Shown in pieces: positions 53,120 through 61,554 of a stretch of DNA of 64,000 nt. The position numbers and the translations under genes were made by a program. The stretch's first letter is position 1. Every line of letters starts with the position of its first letter. The notes beneath the pieces were generated by a model, which did no database searches, was not told where the DNA came from, and was given only the letters and a program-made list of their open reading frames with translations. The DNA comes from Cohnella phaseoli. GTDB lineage: Bacteria; Bacillota; Bacilli; Paenibacillales; Paenibacillaceae. Location of the stretch: assembly GCF_003386235.1 (NCBI RefSeq), contig NZ_QRDZ01000002.1, forward strand, positions 372,001 through 436,000, in the 5' to 3' direction.

Positions 53120-54899
53120 AGCGAGGCTGTCGGCGTTCAACAACAGCTTGCACAACAAGCTGTTTTTCTCGTACGCGGTCGTCATCGTCATTCCCCTGCT
53201 CATTCTGGGCGGCATACTGTATATGACGACAATCGGCCTGACGCAGCGGCAAACTCAGGAGAACCGGCTGCTGGAGATGAAGGTTCTGTCGCAAAATTTG
53301 CAGGAGTACTTCAATTCGCTGGAACTGTACAGCAGAGCCATCTACACGGGGGAAATTCAGCAATTGCTGAACCGGGGATTGCCCGAGGACATGATCGAGC
53401 AAACCCGCTGGAAAACAAGCCTGTTCCAGCAGTTCGCGGAATGGTACGGATACATGGGCGTCAAGGGAGAAATCCACAACGTGACGATCGTGATGCCCGA
53501 CGGCACGATGATTCAGCGCGACCCGCTGTACATCGACGAATCTTTCGCGGACCAGTCCTGGTATACGCAGACGCTCGCCCTTCAGGGGGAAGTGCGCGTA
53601 GCCGGACCGTTCAAGCGGTCCTATTACCTTCCGCCTTCTGCTGCCTCTCCCTATACGTTCTCGCTGGTCCGAAAAATCAACAATACGACGGGAAGCGCCG
53701 CTCTCGGCGGCCTTGTCGTCGACGTGAGCGTGATGGATATTTATAGAATGCTGGGGGGCTTGGAGCTGAAGGATGTGCTCATCCTGAACGCGGACAACGA
53801 GATCGTCTACAGCAGCGCCGTGGAGCAGATCGGACAGCGCTGGGAGGATGGCAGCAAGATCGGCGCTAACTTCTCCGGGTGGATGGACATCGGGGGCGAG
53901 CGGATGTTCGTCGGCTCCGCCTACTCGGACGTCACAGGCTGGCGCTTCGTGACGCTGGATCCGCTCAGCAGCATTCAGAGCAACTCCATTCGGTACCGGG
54001 ACATTACGTTCGGCATCGGCGCATTCGCGCTTGTCGTCGCGCTCGTCATTTCGACCTTCGTCTCCCGGAGAATTACGAGACCGCTGCGAAGCCTGCAGCA
54101 GAAAATGAAAAAGGTGCAAGCCGGCGACTTCAACATCCAGCTCGACGTGGCCAGCTCGGACGAGGTCGGGCAATTGACGCGCAGCTTTAACCGGATGACC
54201 GAGGAAATCCATACGCTTGTCCACCATGTGTACAAATCGGAGCTCGCCCGCAAGGAGGCGCAGCTTAAAGCGCTGCACTCGCAGATCAATCCGCATTTTC
54301 TGTACAACACGCTCGATTCGATGAACGCGATTGCCGTCATCGAAGAAGTTCCCTTACTCTCCCGAATGGCGAAGATGCTCTCGGAAATGTTCCGCTACAG
54401 CATCTCGTCGGGAGAACAGATCGTGCCTCTGCGCGAGGAATTAAAGCAGGTCGTGCGTTACGTGGAAATCCAGCAGATCCGCTACGACGATAAATTCAGT
54501 CTCGTCGTGAACATTCCCGAGGGGCTGCTCGATTACCGGATTCCGAAGCTGACGCTGCAGCCGATCGTCGAGAACGCCATCTATCACGGCTTGGAGATGA
54601 TTCCCGGAGAAGGGCGCATCTCGATCGTCGGACGCGAGACGGACGACTGTACGATCTTGGAGGTGTCCGACAACGGCAAAGGCATTCCTCCGGAGGAGCT
54701 GGCGGACATCCAGGGCCGATTGCGGCAGCGCGGCGCTCCTTCGTCCGTCGAGCATATCGGTCTGGCCAACGTTCAGGAGAGGCTGGAGCTCCACTACGGA
54801 GCCGATTGCGGCATCTCCGTCGTCAGCGAGCCGGGCCAAGGCACTACGGTCGCCTATCGGCTTCCCAGGGCCGGAGCCTCTTCCGTTGCTGTCCCATAA
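53112..54899 (+). CDS. YesM-type sensor histidine kinase
   Basis: The 595-residue kinase has an N-terminal helix (NKLFFSYAVVIVIPLLILGGIL), an extracellular Cache-like sensor (about 40-290), a second helix near 300, HAMP (RRITRPLRSLQQKMKKVQAG), the phosphoacceptor box LHSQINPHFLYNTLDSM near residue 388 and HATPase motifs (QPIVENAIYHGLE, SDNGKGIPPEE). The TTG start at 53112 has AAGGAGGG at the right spacing and overlaps the regulator stop by eight bases. Confidence 0.93.
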   Translation: MIRARLSAFNNSLHNKLFFSYAVVIVIPLLILGGILYMTTIGLTQRQTQENRLLEMKVLSQNLQEYFNSLELYSRAIYTGEIQQLLNRGLPEDMIEQTRWKTSLFQQFAEWYGYMGVKGEIHNVTIVMPDGTMIQRDPLYIDESFADQSWYTQTLALQGEVRVAGPFKRSYYLPPSAASPYTFSLVRKINNTTGSAALGGLVVDVSVMDIYRMLGGLELKDVLILNADNEIVYSSAVEQIGQRWEDGSKIGANFSGWMDIGGERMFVGSAYSDVTGWRFVTLDPLSSIQSNSIRYRDITFGIGAFALVVALVISTFVSRRITRPLRSLQQKMKKVQAGDFNIQLDVASSDEVGQLTRSFNRMTEEIHTLVHHVYKSELARKEAQLKALHSQINPHFLYNTLDSMNAIAVIEEVPLLSRMAKMLSEMFRYSISSGEQIVPLREELKQVVRYVEIQQIRYDDKFSLVVNIPEGLLDYRIPKLTLQPIVENAIYHGLEMIPGEGRISIVGRETDDCTILEVSDNGKGIPPEELADIQGRLRQRGAPSSVEHIGLANVQERLELHYGADCGISVVSEPGQGTTVAYRLPRAGASSVAVP

Positions 54900-54923
54900 T
54901 ATTTGCTCGATTAGGTTTTTAGC

Positions 54924-55050
54924 GGGGATGTATCTCCTTCCGGTTGCTGTTGGACTCGTGAAATCTGAATAGGTAAACTCGTAACAAGGAGATTTCACGA
55001 TTCCAAAGGCAAACGCTCCGCTCCTCCAGGAGATACATCCCCTCTTTTTA
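54924..55050 (+). terminator. Nested double-hairpin terminator
   Basis: The outer arms GGGGATGTATCTCC (54924-54937) and GGAGATACATCCCC (55029-55042) are perfect and are followed by TCTTTTT. Inside them TCGTGAAATCT (54956-54966) pairs perfectly with AGATTTCACGA (54990-55000). Partial pairing between the two stems is also possible. It ends the kinase gene at the meeting point with the minus-strand asparaginase gene. The structure, about 120 bases long, is much larger than an ordinary terminator. Confidence 0.75.
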
Positions 55051-55080
55051 CATCGAGCTTTGCTGCGGTTATTCCTACCA

Positions 55081-56088
55081 TTACCCGACCGTCTCCAGCC
55101 GGAAAACCGCCTTGTTCGTGCCAACAATTGTGCCGCTGCCGTTAGCGAATTGGCGGGGGCACAGCTCGTATAGACTGTCGATCGTCCGCTGGTTGTCGTA
55201 GCCGATCTGCTCCAGAATGGACGCGACGATAATCGGCCATTTGTCCTCCGAGCCGTCCATTACCTTAAGCGCGAAAGCGAGTCTCTCCTTGCGCAGGCCG
55301 AAGCAGTAGATGCCCTTGGCCCCGCCCTTGGCGACGATATTGTCGTCCTTGAGCAGCGTGGAGCAGATCAGTCCCGTGCCCGACACCATCTCGGCGTTGG
55401 CGTTCATCAGATTGCCGATCCGCTCGACGGCCCGACGCGTCGGCTCGTCTTCGATGAGCTCCGGACAGGCGAATTTCAAATAAGCTTTCGCCATATGCAG
55501 CAGCGGCAGCCCGAACACGGGGAAGCCGCAGCCGTCGATGCCGATCTCGATCCGATCGGCCGGGTACTCCGCCAGCAGGGCAAGCGTCTCCAGCACTTCC
55601 CGCTGCGCGGGATGGCCCGGATCGGCGTAGCCTTCCGTAGGGTAGCCTTTGCTCCGGCAGTAGGACAGCAAACCCAGATGCTTGCCGGAGCAATTGTGAT
55701 AGAGACGGCGCTCCGGCTTGCCCTGCGCGACCAGCCCGTGTCTGGCGGCGGCGTTAAGCGGGTACGTCGAACCGCAGACGAGCTCGTCCTCGCCGATGCC
55801 GACTTTGTCCAGCATCGCTTCCAGCGCTTGTACGTGGAACGGCTCGGCGCGGTGCGAAGCGGTCATGATCGTCAGCTCTTTATCGTTAAACGGATACCGT
55901 TCCTCGATCCCGTGGCGGAACGCCGGTATCGCCTGAATCGGCTTGGCGGCCGAGCGCATGTATGTCACGTGCCGCGGATCGCCGAACCTGTATTTGATCT
56001 CTCCCGAATAAGAAACTCCGCAAATATGTCCCTCGTATTCGCATTCCACCAGTTCGCCTCTAAGCTCCTGCACGAGCAATTTGTCCAT
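55081..56088 (-). CDS. L-asparaginase, thermolabile/ReAV-like family
   Basis: The 335-residue cytoplasmic enzyme belongs to the PF06089 asparaginase family, distinct from the E. coli AnsA/AnsB type. Characteristic segments are MRSAAKPIQAIPAFRHG with its Ser-x-x-Lys, TIMTASHRAEPFHVQALEAML, YHNCSGKHLGLL, GIDGCGFPVFGLPL and KGGAKGIYCFG. It would hydrolyse asparagine to aspartate and ammonia. ATG 56088 follows GGCGGAGGG. It lies 38 bases after the CutC-family gene with no obvious functional link. Confidence 0.9.
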   Translation of the reverse strand: MDKLLVQELRGELVECEYEGHICGVSYSGEIKYRFGDPRHVTYMRSAAKPIQAIPAFRHGIEERYPFNDKELTIMTASHRAEPFHVQALEAMLDKVGIGEDELVCGSTYPLNAAARHGLVAQGKPERRLYHNCSGKHLGLLSYCRSKGYPTEGYADPGHPAQREVLETLALLAEYPADRIEIGIDGCGFPVFGLPLLHMAKAYLKFACPELIEDEPTRRAVERIGNLMNANAEMVSGTGLICSTLLKDDNIVAKGGAKGIYCFGLRKERLAFALKVMDGSEDKWPIIVASILEQIGYDNQRTIDSLYELCPRQFANGSGTIVGTNKAVFRLETVG

Positions 56089-56126
56089 TGCGCAATCCCT
56101 CCGCCGTATGTCATTCTATGCTGTCG

Positions 56127-56819
56127 TTATTTATATCGGGCTACGATGTCCGCCGCCGTCCTCAGTTTGTCGGGATCGATCGGCTCAAGCGCCCGGCCGT
56201 TCCTTCTTACGCCGGTGCCCATATGCACTTCTCTGACTTGCGTCTTCCGAATAAACTCGTCCAGCGTCTCGACCCCGAGCCCGCTGCCGGCGAGAATAGC
56301 CAAGGATCTGCCCTCGCTGAGCTTCGCCAGCTCCGCGATTTCCTCCTTGGCGTCCAGCACGCTGGGCTTGCCGCCGGAGGTCAAGATTTTGCGGATTGCC
56401 GGATAACGGCTTAACAGTTCCAACGCGGAGCGACGATCTTGCAACTCGTCGAAAGCGCGATGAAAGGTGACGGCCAGCTTCCCCGTTTCGTTTAACAGCA
56501 TTTCCAATGCGGACGTATCGATCTCGCCCCGCTCGTCCAGCATGCCCATGACGATGCCCGCCGCTCCGCTCTCGCGAATGATCCCGGCGTCCCGCGCCAT
56601 AACCCCCAAATCGTCCCCGTCGTAGCGGAAGCCGTTCGCATGCGGCCGCAGCATGACGTTCACGGGAATGTCGACCGCCTTCACGACTTGCTCGATCAAG
56701 CCGATACTGGGCGTAACCCCGCCTTCGACGATGCCCGAGATCAGCTCGATTCGGTCCGCGCCGTGTTCCTGAGCCAGCTTGGCGTCCAATACGCTTGTTG
56801 CAATTACTTCCAATATCAC
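56127..56819 (-). CDS. CutC-family TIM-barrel protein
   Basis: The 230-residue protein has the CutC pattern: ILEVIATSVLDAKLAQEHGADRIEL, GGVTPSIGLIEQV, VMLRPHANGFRYD, VTFHRAFDELQD and ILTSGGKPSVLDA. The family is called copper homeostasis protein CutC, but its true activity is uncertain. I choose GTG 56819 behind GGGGAGGGG; a longer frame from 56849 runs through that site. It heads a short operon with asparaginase. Confidence 0.88.
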   Translation of the reverse strand: MILEVIATSVLDAKLAQEHGADRIELISGIVEGGVTPSIGLIEQVVKAVDIPVNVMLRPHANGFRYDGDDLGVMARDAGIIRESGAAGIVMGMLDERGEIDTSALEMLLNETGKLAVTFHRAFDELQDRRSALELLSRYPAIRKILTSGGKPSVLDAKEEIAELAKLSEGRSLAILAGSGLGVETLDEFIRKTQVREVHMGTGVRRNGRALEPIDPDKLRTAADIVARYK

Positions 56820-56914
56820 GGCGTGCCCCTCCCCGTCATTACAATTCAAACAATGAAATTACCATATCAGAGATCGTCCGCCCCGTCCATGTCCGCCATC
56901 ATGAAAAAACAATG

Positions 56915-56966
56915 TAAAAAAATCGCCCCCCGTCAGGTCCAAAAAGACCATCCAAGAGACGATTGT
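56915..56966 (-). terminator. Possible terminator of the sugar-acid gene cluster
   Basis: On the minus strand AATCGTC...GACG...CGATT with an inner GGTC/GACC hairpin is followed by seven T residues. The stems are interrupted, so this call is tentative. It lies between the dehydrogenase stop (56974) and the CutC start. Confidence 0.45.
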
Positions 56967-56973
56967 TCGTTCG

Positions 56974-57987
56974 CTAGATTTGCAGCATCATTTTCGCAAT
57001 TGCGCCGGGATTGCCGAGCAGTTGCTCGAAGCATTCTCCGCCTTGATCGAGCGGACGGATTTCCGTCCAGGGAGCCAAGTCGACCAGGCCGTCGGACAGC
57101 CATTGCAGAGCTGCGTCGAAGTCGATCGGGTTGTAGCCGAACGACCCAAGCAGCGTAAGCTCGTTGCGGATCGCCGCGTTGACGGGCAGCGAGCTGTCCG
57201 CCGAATGAAGACCGGAGAGGACGACTCTGCCGCCCGGGCGAGTCGACAGCATGCAGGTCTGCCGCGTCGCGTCCAAGCCGACGGCGTCGACCGCCTTGTC
57301 GAAGCCGCGCGGAGGCTTCAACCGCTCCAGCGTCTGAGCGTCGGGGAGCGCGATGCCGCCCAACTGCTCGACGATAGACAATCTGTCCGCGTTAAGATCC
57401 ATGACCGCGACGCTGCGAACGCCGTGAATGCGAGCCGCGATCAGCGTCAGCAGGCCGATCGGTCCCGCCCCGACGACGAGCAGCGAATCCTCCGGCGAAA
57501 CCCGGGCCAGGCGGGCGATTCGTACGGCGCAAGCGAGCGGCTCGGCCAACGCTCCCTCCTCGAACGACAGGCTGTCGGGCAGCGCGTACAAATTCCCTTC
57601 CGGCACGGCGACGTATTCCGCGAACGCTCCGGGGCGGCCGGCGCCGATCAGCGACCGCGCCGCGCACAGGTTCGCGTGCCCCGCCCTGCAGTCGGAACAG
57701 CTTCCGCACGAGACGAGCGGGTTGGCGGTAACGCGATCCCCGACCGCGAACTTGCTAACCCGCGCGCCGACCGCCGCAATCGTTCCCGCAAACTCGTGTC
57801 CCATCACAAGAGGCGGCTTGCGCAGCGAATTGTGGCCGAGGTACCCGCTCAGCTCGGACCCGCAAATGCCCGCCGCGGCCACGCGTATAAGCACTTCGTC
57901 CTCCGCCGGCCGCGGAACGTCCACTTCCCTCATCTTCATCGTCTTCGGTCCCTCGTACACCAGGGCTTTCATTTTTCCTTCGATCAT
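56974..57987 (-). CDS. Zinc-dependent medium-chain dehydrogenase (polyol/sugar type)
   Basis: The 337-residue protein has the catalytic zinc ligands in AAGICGSELSGY and MGHEFAG, a structural zinc loop CGSCSDCRAGHANLC and the NAD site VVGAGPIGLLTLIAA. It resembles galactitol-1-phosphate or sorbitol dehydrogenases; the substrate is unproven. I start at ATG 57987 (MIEGKMKALVYEG) behind AAGGAGG; ATG 57972 is a second option. It lies 110 bases after galactonate dehydratase and may belong to the same pathway. Confidence 0.88.
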   Translation of the reverse strand: MIEGKMKALVYEGPKTMKMREVDVPRPAEDEVLIRVAAAGICGSELSGYLGHNSLRKPPLVMGHEFAGTIAAVGARVSKFAVGDRVTANPLVSCGSCSDCRAGHANLCAARSLIGAGRPGAFAEYVAVPEGNLYALPDSLSFEEGALAEPLACAVRIARLARVSPEDSLLVVGAGPIGLLTLIAARIHGVRSVAVMDLNADRLSIVEQLGGIALPDAQTLERLKPPRGFDKAVDAVGLDATRQTCMLSTRPGGRVVLSGLHSADSSLPVNAAIRNELTLLGSFGYNPIDFDAALQWLSDGLVDLAPWTEIRPLDQGGECFEQLLGNPGAIAKMMLQI

Positions 57988-58097
57988 GCTCTCATTTCCT
58001 CCTTTTCCACCGACCATCGCGTTCCTCCCCTTCATCCCCGCACTTTACCACTCCGTTTTTTTCGCCGATCGCAGACCCATTCCCTCACTTCCTCCTT

Positions 58098-59249
58098 CTA
58101 CCATTCCGCGTACGAACCGTCCTCATTGCGCCAGACCGGCGCGTGCCATTCGTGTCCGATCGCCGCCGCTTCCCTGACTTTATCCTCGTTGATCTCGATG
58201 CCGAGACCGGGTCCCTTGGGAATGGCCACATAGCCGTTGCCGTCATAGCCGAACACGCCCGGATCGGCCAAGTAGTCGAGCAGATCGCTGCCCTGATTGT
58301 AATGAATGCCCAGGCTCTGCTCCTGAATGATGAAGTTTGGCGTGCAGCTGTCTAGCTGGAAGCAGGAGGCGAGCGCGATCGGACCGAGCGGACAGTGCGG
58401 CGCGATGCTGACGTCGTAGGCTTCCGCCATCGCCGCGATCTTCAAACATTCGTAGATGCCGCCCGCATGGGACAGGTCCGGCTGGATAATGTCCGCGTAT
58501 CCCTGCTGCAGCAGCTCCTTAAAGCCCCACCGCGTATACATCCGCTCGCCCGTCGCGATCGGCACCGTCGTATGTCTGGCGACCTCGCGAAGCGCGTCGT
58601 TATGCTCGGCCAGCACCGGCTCCTCGATAAACATCGGCCGGAACGGCTCCAACTCCTTAACGAGTATTTTCGCCATCGCCTTGTGCACGCGCCCGTGGAA
58701 ATCGACGGCGATGCCAACGTCCGGGCCGACCGCCTCGCGAGCAGCCGCCATCCGGGCGACCGCTTCGTCGATCTTGGAATACGAGTCGATATAGTTCATT
58801 TCGCCCGTTCCGTTCATTTTGAGGGCGGTGAAGCCGGCTTCGACCTGCTTCTTCGCCTGCTCGCCGACGTCGTCCGGCCGGTCGCCGCCGATCCAGACGT
58901 ACACCCGCAGCTTGTCGCGCACCGCGCCGCCCAATAGCTCATGAACGGGGGCATTGTAATATTTGCCCTTGATGTCCCACAGCGCCTGCTCGATTCCGGA
59001 AATCGCGCTCATCAAGATCGGCCCGCCTCGGTAAAACCCGCCCCGGTACAGCACTTGAAAATGATCCTCGATGCGCAGAGGGTCCTTGCCGATCAAATAA
59101 TCCTTCAGCTCGTTCACCGCCGCGCGCACGGTCGACGCCCGGCCTTCGAGAATCGGCTCGCCCCAGCCGGCGATTCCGGCGTCCGTGCTCACTTTCAGAA
59201 ACAGCCATCTCGGCGCAACCTGAAATAGCTCCAAATCGGTAATCTTCAT
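58098..59249 (-). CDS. dgoD: D-galactonate dehydratase
   Basis: The 383-residue enolase-superfamily enzyme matches DgoD along its whole length: PRWLFLKVSTDAGIAGWGEP, YRGGFYRGGPILMSAISGIEQALWDIKGK, the metal ligands in VDFHGRVHKAMAK, FIEEPVLAE and GERMYTRWGFK, and the catalytic His in APHCPLGPIALASC. It converts D-galactonate to 2-keto-3-deoxygalactonate. Its ATG overlaps the stop of the enolase-like gene by four bases. The typical DgoK kinase and DgoA aldolase partners are not adjacent. Confidence 0.92.
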   Translation of the reverse strand: MKITDLELFQVAPRWLFLKVSTDAGIAGWGEPILEGRASTVRAAVNELKDYLIGKDPLRIEDHFQVLYRGGFYRGGPILMSAISGIEQALWDIKGKYYNAPVHELLGGAVRDKLRVYVWIGGDRPDDVGEQAKKQVEAGFTALKMNGTGEMNYIDSYSKIDEAVARMAAAREAVGPDVGIAVDFHGRVHKAMAKILVKELEPFRPMFIEEPVLAEHNDALREVARHTTVPIATGERMYTRWGFKELLQQGYADIIQPDLSHAGGIYECLKIAAMAEAYDVSIAPHCPLGPIALASCFQLDSCTPNFIIQEQSLGIHYNQGSDLLDYLADPGVFGYDGNGYVAIPKGPGLGIEINEDKVREAAAIGHEWHAPVWRNEDGSYAEW

Positions 59250-60553
59250 CGTCCGAACCTCCCCGCGAACGCCCGGTCGCCGCCGAACGCGCCTTCAAGC
59301 GCTTCGTGAATCCGCCATAGCTGATTGTACTTCGCGTTGCGGGACGAGCCCGCCACCGAGCCGATCTTGATCTGTCCGCCGCGCAGCCCGACGGCAAGAT
59401 CGGCCAGCGTCGTATCTTCGGTCTCGCCGGAGCGCGCCGAGATAACGGTCAACAGGTCGGCCTCTTTGGACAGCTTAACCGCATCGGCGGTTTCGGTCAG
59501 CGTGCCGATCTGATTCATCTTCACGAGCACGGCGTTGGCCGCCCCGTCCCGGATACCGCGCCGAATTCTTCCTTCGTTCGTCGTGAACAGGTCGTCTCCG
59601 ACCAACTGTACTTTGCTGCCGAGACGGCGGGTCAGTTCGGCCCAGCCGGCCCAATCTTCCTCCGCCAGACCGTCTTCGATCGATAGAATCGGATATTTGC
59701 TTACCCACTTCTCGAGCAAGTCGATCATATCGCCCGAGCTGAGTTCCCGCTCGTCCGCTCCAAGCCGATAAAGTCCGCTCGCTTCGTCGTAGAAGTGCGA
59801 GGAAGCGACGTCCAGCGCAATCGTGACCTCTTCCCCCGGACGCCAGCCGGCTCCGGCGATCGCCTCGCACAGAATGTCCAACGCCTCTTCGTTGGAGCCG
59901 AGAGCCGGCCCGAAGCCGCCTTCGTCGGCCAGCAGCCTCGATTGATAGCCTCTTGCGGCCAGCTCCTTCTGCGTGCGGAAGTAGACGGAGGAGATCATCT
60001 CCAGCGCCTGCGGATACGACTTCGCTCCGACGGGCTGGATGAGGAAATCCTGCAAATCGAGATTGCGCCCTGCGTGCAGCCCGCCGCTGATGATGTTCAC
60101 CATCGGCAGCGGAATTTCCAGATCGGCGTCTCCACCCGCATACCGCTCCGCAAGGTAGCGGAACAGCGGCTTGCCCGCCGCGGCCGCGGCCGCATGCGCA
60201 GCGGCGAAGGAAACGCCGAGAATGGCGTTGGCTCCGAGCCGCGACTTGTTCTCCGTGCCGTCCAGCTCCCGCAGCGTCGCGTCCAGCTTCTCCTGATCGA
60301 ACGGGTCGAGCCCGGTAACCGCCGCAGCGATTTCCCCGCCGACATGGGCTGCCGCGCGGCTGACACCTTTCCCCTGGAACCGAGCTGGATCGCCGTCACG
60401 CAGCTCCCACGCTTCGAATTTGCCCGTAGACGCGCCCGACGGCGCCATCATTCGGCCCATATGACCGGATTCCAAATGGACGTCGACCTCGACGGTCGGA
60501 TACCCTCGCGAATCGAGAATTTCCCGTCCGACGACTTTAGCGATTTTGTTCAT
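59246..60553 (-). CDS. Divergent enolase paralogue in a sugar-acid operon
   Basis: The 435-residue protein is clearly an enolase homologue: MAPSGASTGKFEAWELRDGD, LLADEGGFGPALGSNEEAL, ALDVASSHF, SIEDGLAEEDW, VGDDLFTTN and LVKMNQIGT carry the S39-loop, E211, D246, E295, D320 and K345 equivalents (yeast numbering). Two active-site residues differ. The segment usually reading QEFMI reads LQDFLI, so E168 is D, and the usual SHRSGETED reads SARSGETED, so the substrate-binding H373 is A. It lies between a kinase-like gene and dgoD with four-base overlaps on both sides. A changed substrate or reduced activity is likely. It should not be assumed to be the glycolytic enolase. Confidence 0.85.
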   Translation of the reverse strand: MNKIAKVVGREILDSRGYPTVEVDVHLESGHMGRMMAPSGASTGKFEAWELRDGDPARFQGKGVSRAAAHVGGEIAAAVTGLDPFDQEKLDATLRELDGTENKSRLGANAILGVSFAAAHAAAAAAGKPLFRYLAERYAGGDADLEIPLPMVNIISGGLHAGRNLDLQDFLIQPVGAKSYPQALEMISSVYFRTQKELAARGYQSRLLADEGGFGPALGSNEEALDILCEAIAGAGWRPGEEVTIALDVASSHFYDEASGLYRLGADERELSSGDMIDLLEKWVSKYPILSIEDGLAEEDWAGWAELTRRLGSKVQLVGDDLFTTNEGRIRRGIRDGAANAVLVKMNQIGTLTETADAVKLSKEADLLTVISARSGETEDTTLADLAVGLRGGQIKIGSVAGSSRNAKYNQLWRIHEALEGAFGGDRAFAGRFGR

Positions 60554-61554
60554 TTCTTATGGCCTCCTTGTAGCATCGTCGCGATCGCCGCCAGCGGCTC
60601 CCCGGAAAGCTCCTCCCGGATCAGCGGATACGCCAGCGAGCGAATGCGTTCTTTCGTTTGTTCGTTGCGGATATAGGATACCGGCGACTTGCCGTCCACT
60701 CTGGCCAGCAGCATTAATCCAAGATGCGGGAGCAGGCGCGCAGGCGCTTCCCCGTAAGCGGCGCAGAAGGCTTCGACAAGTGCATAAGCGTCCGCCTCGC
60801 GGCCCAGTTGCAGCCCCTTCAGAACGAGATGGCCGATGCAGAACGCCAAGTCGTAAACCGGATTGCCCCAGTGGCACACCTCGAAATCCAGCAGAACGGG
60901 CGCGCCGTCCGGATCGATCAAAATGTTTTTCGGGGAAAAGTCCCCATGCACAACACATTTCCGCACGTCCGGCGTTTCTTCGGTCAACTCGTCCGCCAAG
61001 GCGCAAATACGTCCGGACAGCTTCGGATAACGGATGGCAACGGCGGCATAAAACGGTTCAATGCGCAGCTCGCGGAAAAAAGTCAAATCCGCCATCCGCG
61101 CCTTTTCCGCTTCGCCGATCCCTCGGCTCGCCTCATGCATCGTCCGCAGCAGCAAGCCTACCCGTCCGGCGATGTCCGCGTCGAATTGCCCCTGCATAAG
61201 CCGATCCTTCCAAGACTCGCTGCCTTCCGGCGCACAGCTCATCGCGAACGCATAGCCGTCGGCATCGTAATCCAGCACACGCGGGATCCGGCCTACCGGC
61301 AGCAGCGGCGACAGCAGCGCCATCGCCTCCTGCTCGCGCTCCACGCGCCGCACGTCCGAAAACCAATCCGCCTCCACCTTCAGCTTGGCTAGCGCGCGCT
61401 TCAAGACACAGGCGCCTTGCGGTCCGCTCACCTTCCACACTTCGCCGGACACGCCTCCGCTCAGCGCTTCCGCTTCCAATGGGGCGTCACCGGGAACAAG
61501 GCCGCGGGAAACGGCGTATTCCAGCACCTCCTCCGCGCTATGCCAATCGTTCAT
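60550..61554 (-). CDS. APH-type small-molecule kinase
   Basis: The 334-residue protein has a kinase fold with GGVSGEVWKV as nucleotide loop, the catalytic Brenner motif VVHGDFSPKNILID and LLDFEVCHWGNPVYDLAF as the metal loop. The family includes aminoglycoside, homoserine, methylthioribose and sugar kinases. The operon context suggests phosphorylation of a sugar or sugar acid rather than drug resistance. ATG 61554 lies 17 bases inside the upstream dehydrogenase gene; the longer frame is that gene's shadow. Confidence 0.8.
   Translation of the reverse strand: MNDWHSAEEVLEYAVSRGLVPGDAPLEAEALSGGVSGEVWKVSGPQGACVLKRALAKLKVEADWFSDVRRVEREQEAMALLSPLLPVGRIPRVLDYDADGYAFAMSCAPEGSESWKDRLMQGQFDADIAGRVGLLLRTMHEASRGIGEAEKARMADLTFFRELRIEPFYAAVAIRYPKLSGRICALADELTEETPDVRKCVVHGDFSPKNILIDPDGAPVLLDFEVCHWGNPVYDLAFCIGHLVLKGLQLGREADAYALVEAFCAAYGEAPARLLPHLGLMLLARVDGKSPVSYIRNEQTKERIRSLAYPLIREELSGEPLAAIATMLQGGHKK

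Noticed and set aside
59246..60553. Housekeeping glycolytic enolase
   Set aside because: It is not in a glycolytic gene cluster, it has two altered active-site residues, and it is coupled to dgoD.
60550..61554. Aminoglycoside resistance kinase
   Set aside because: The APH fold is shared by many metabolic kinases, and the gene is embedded in a sugar-acid operon.
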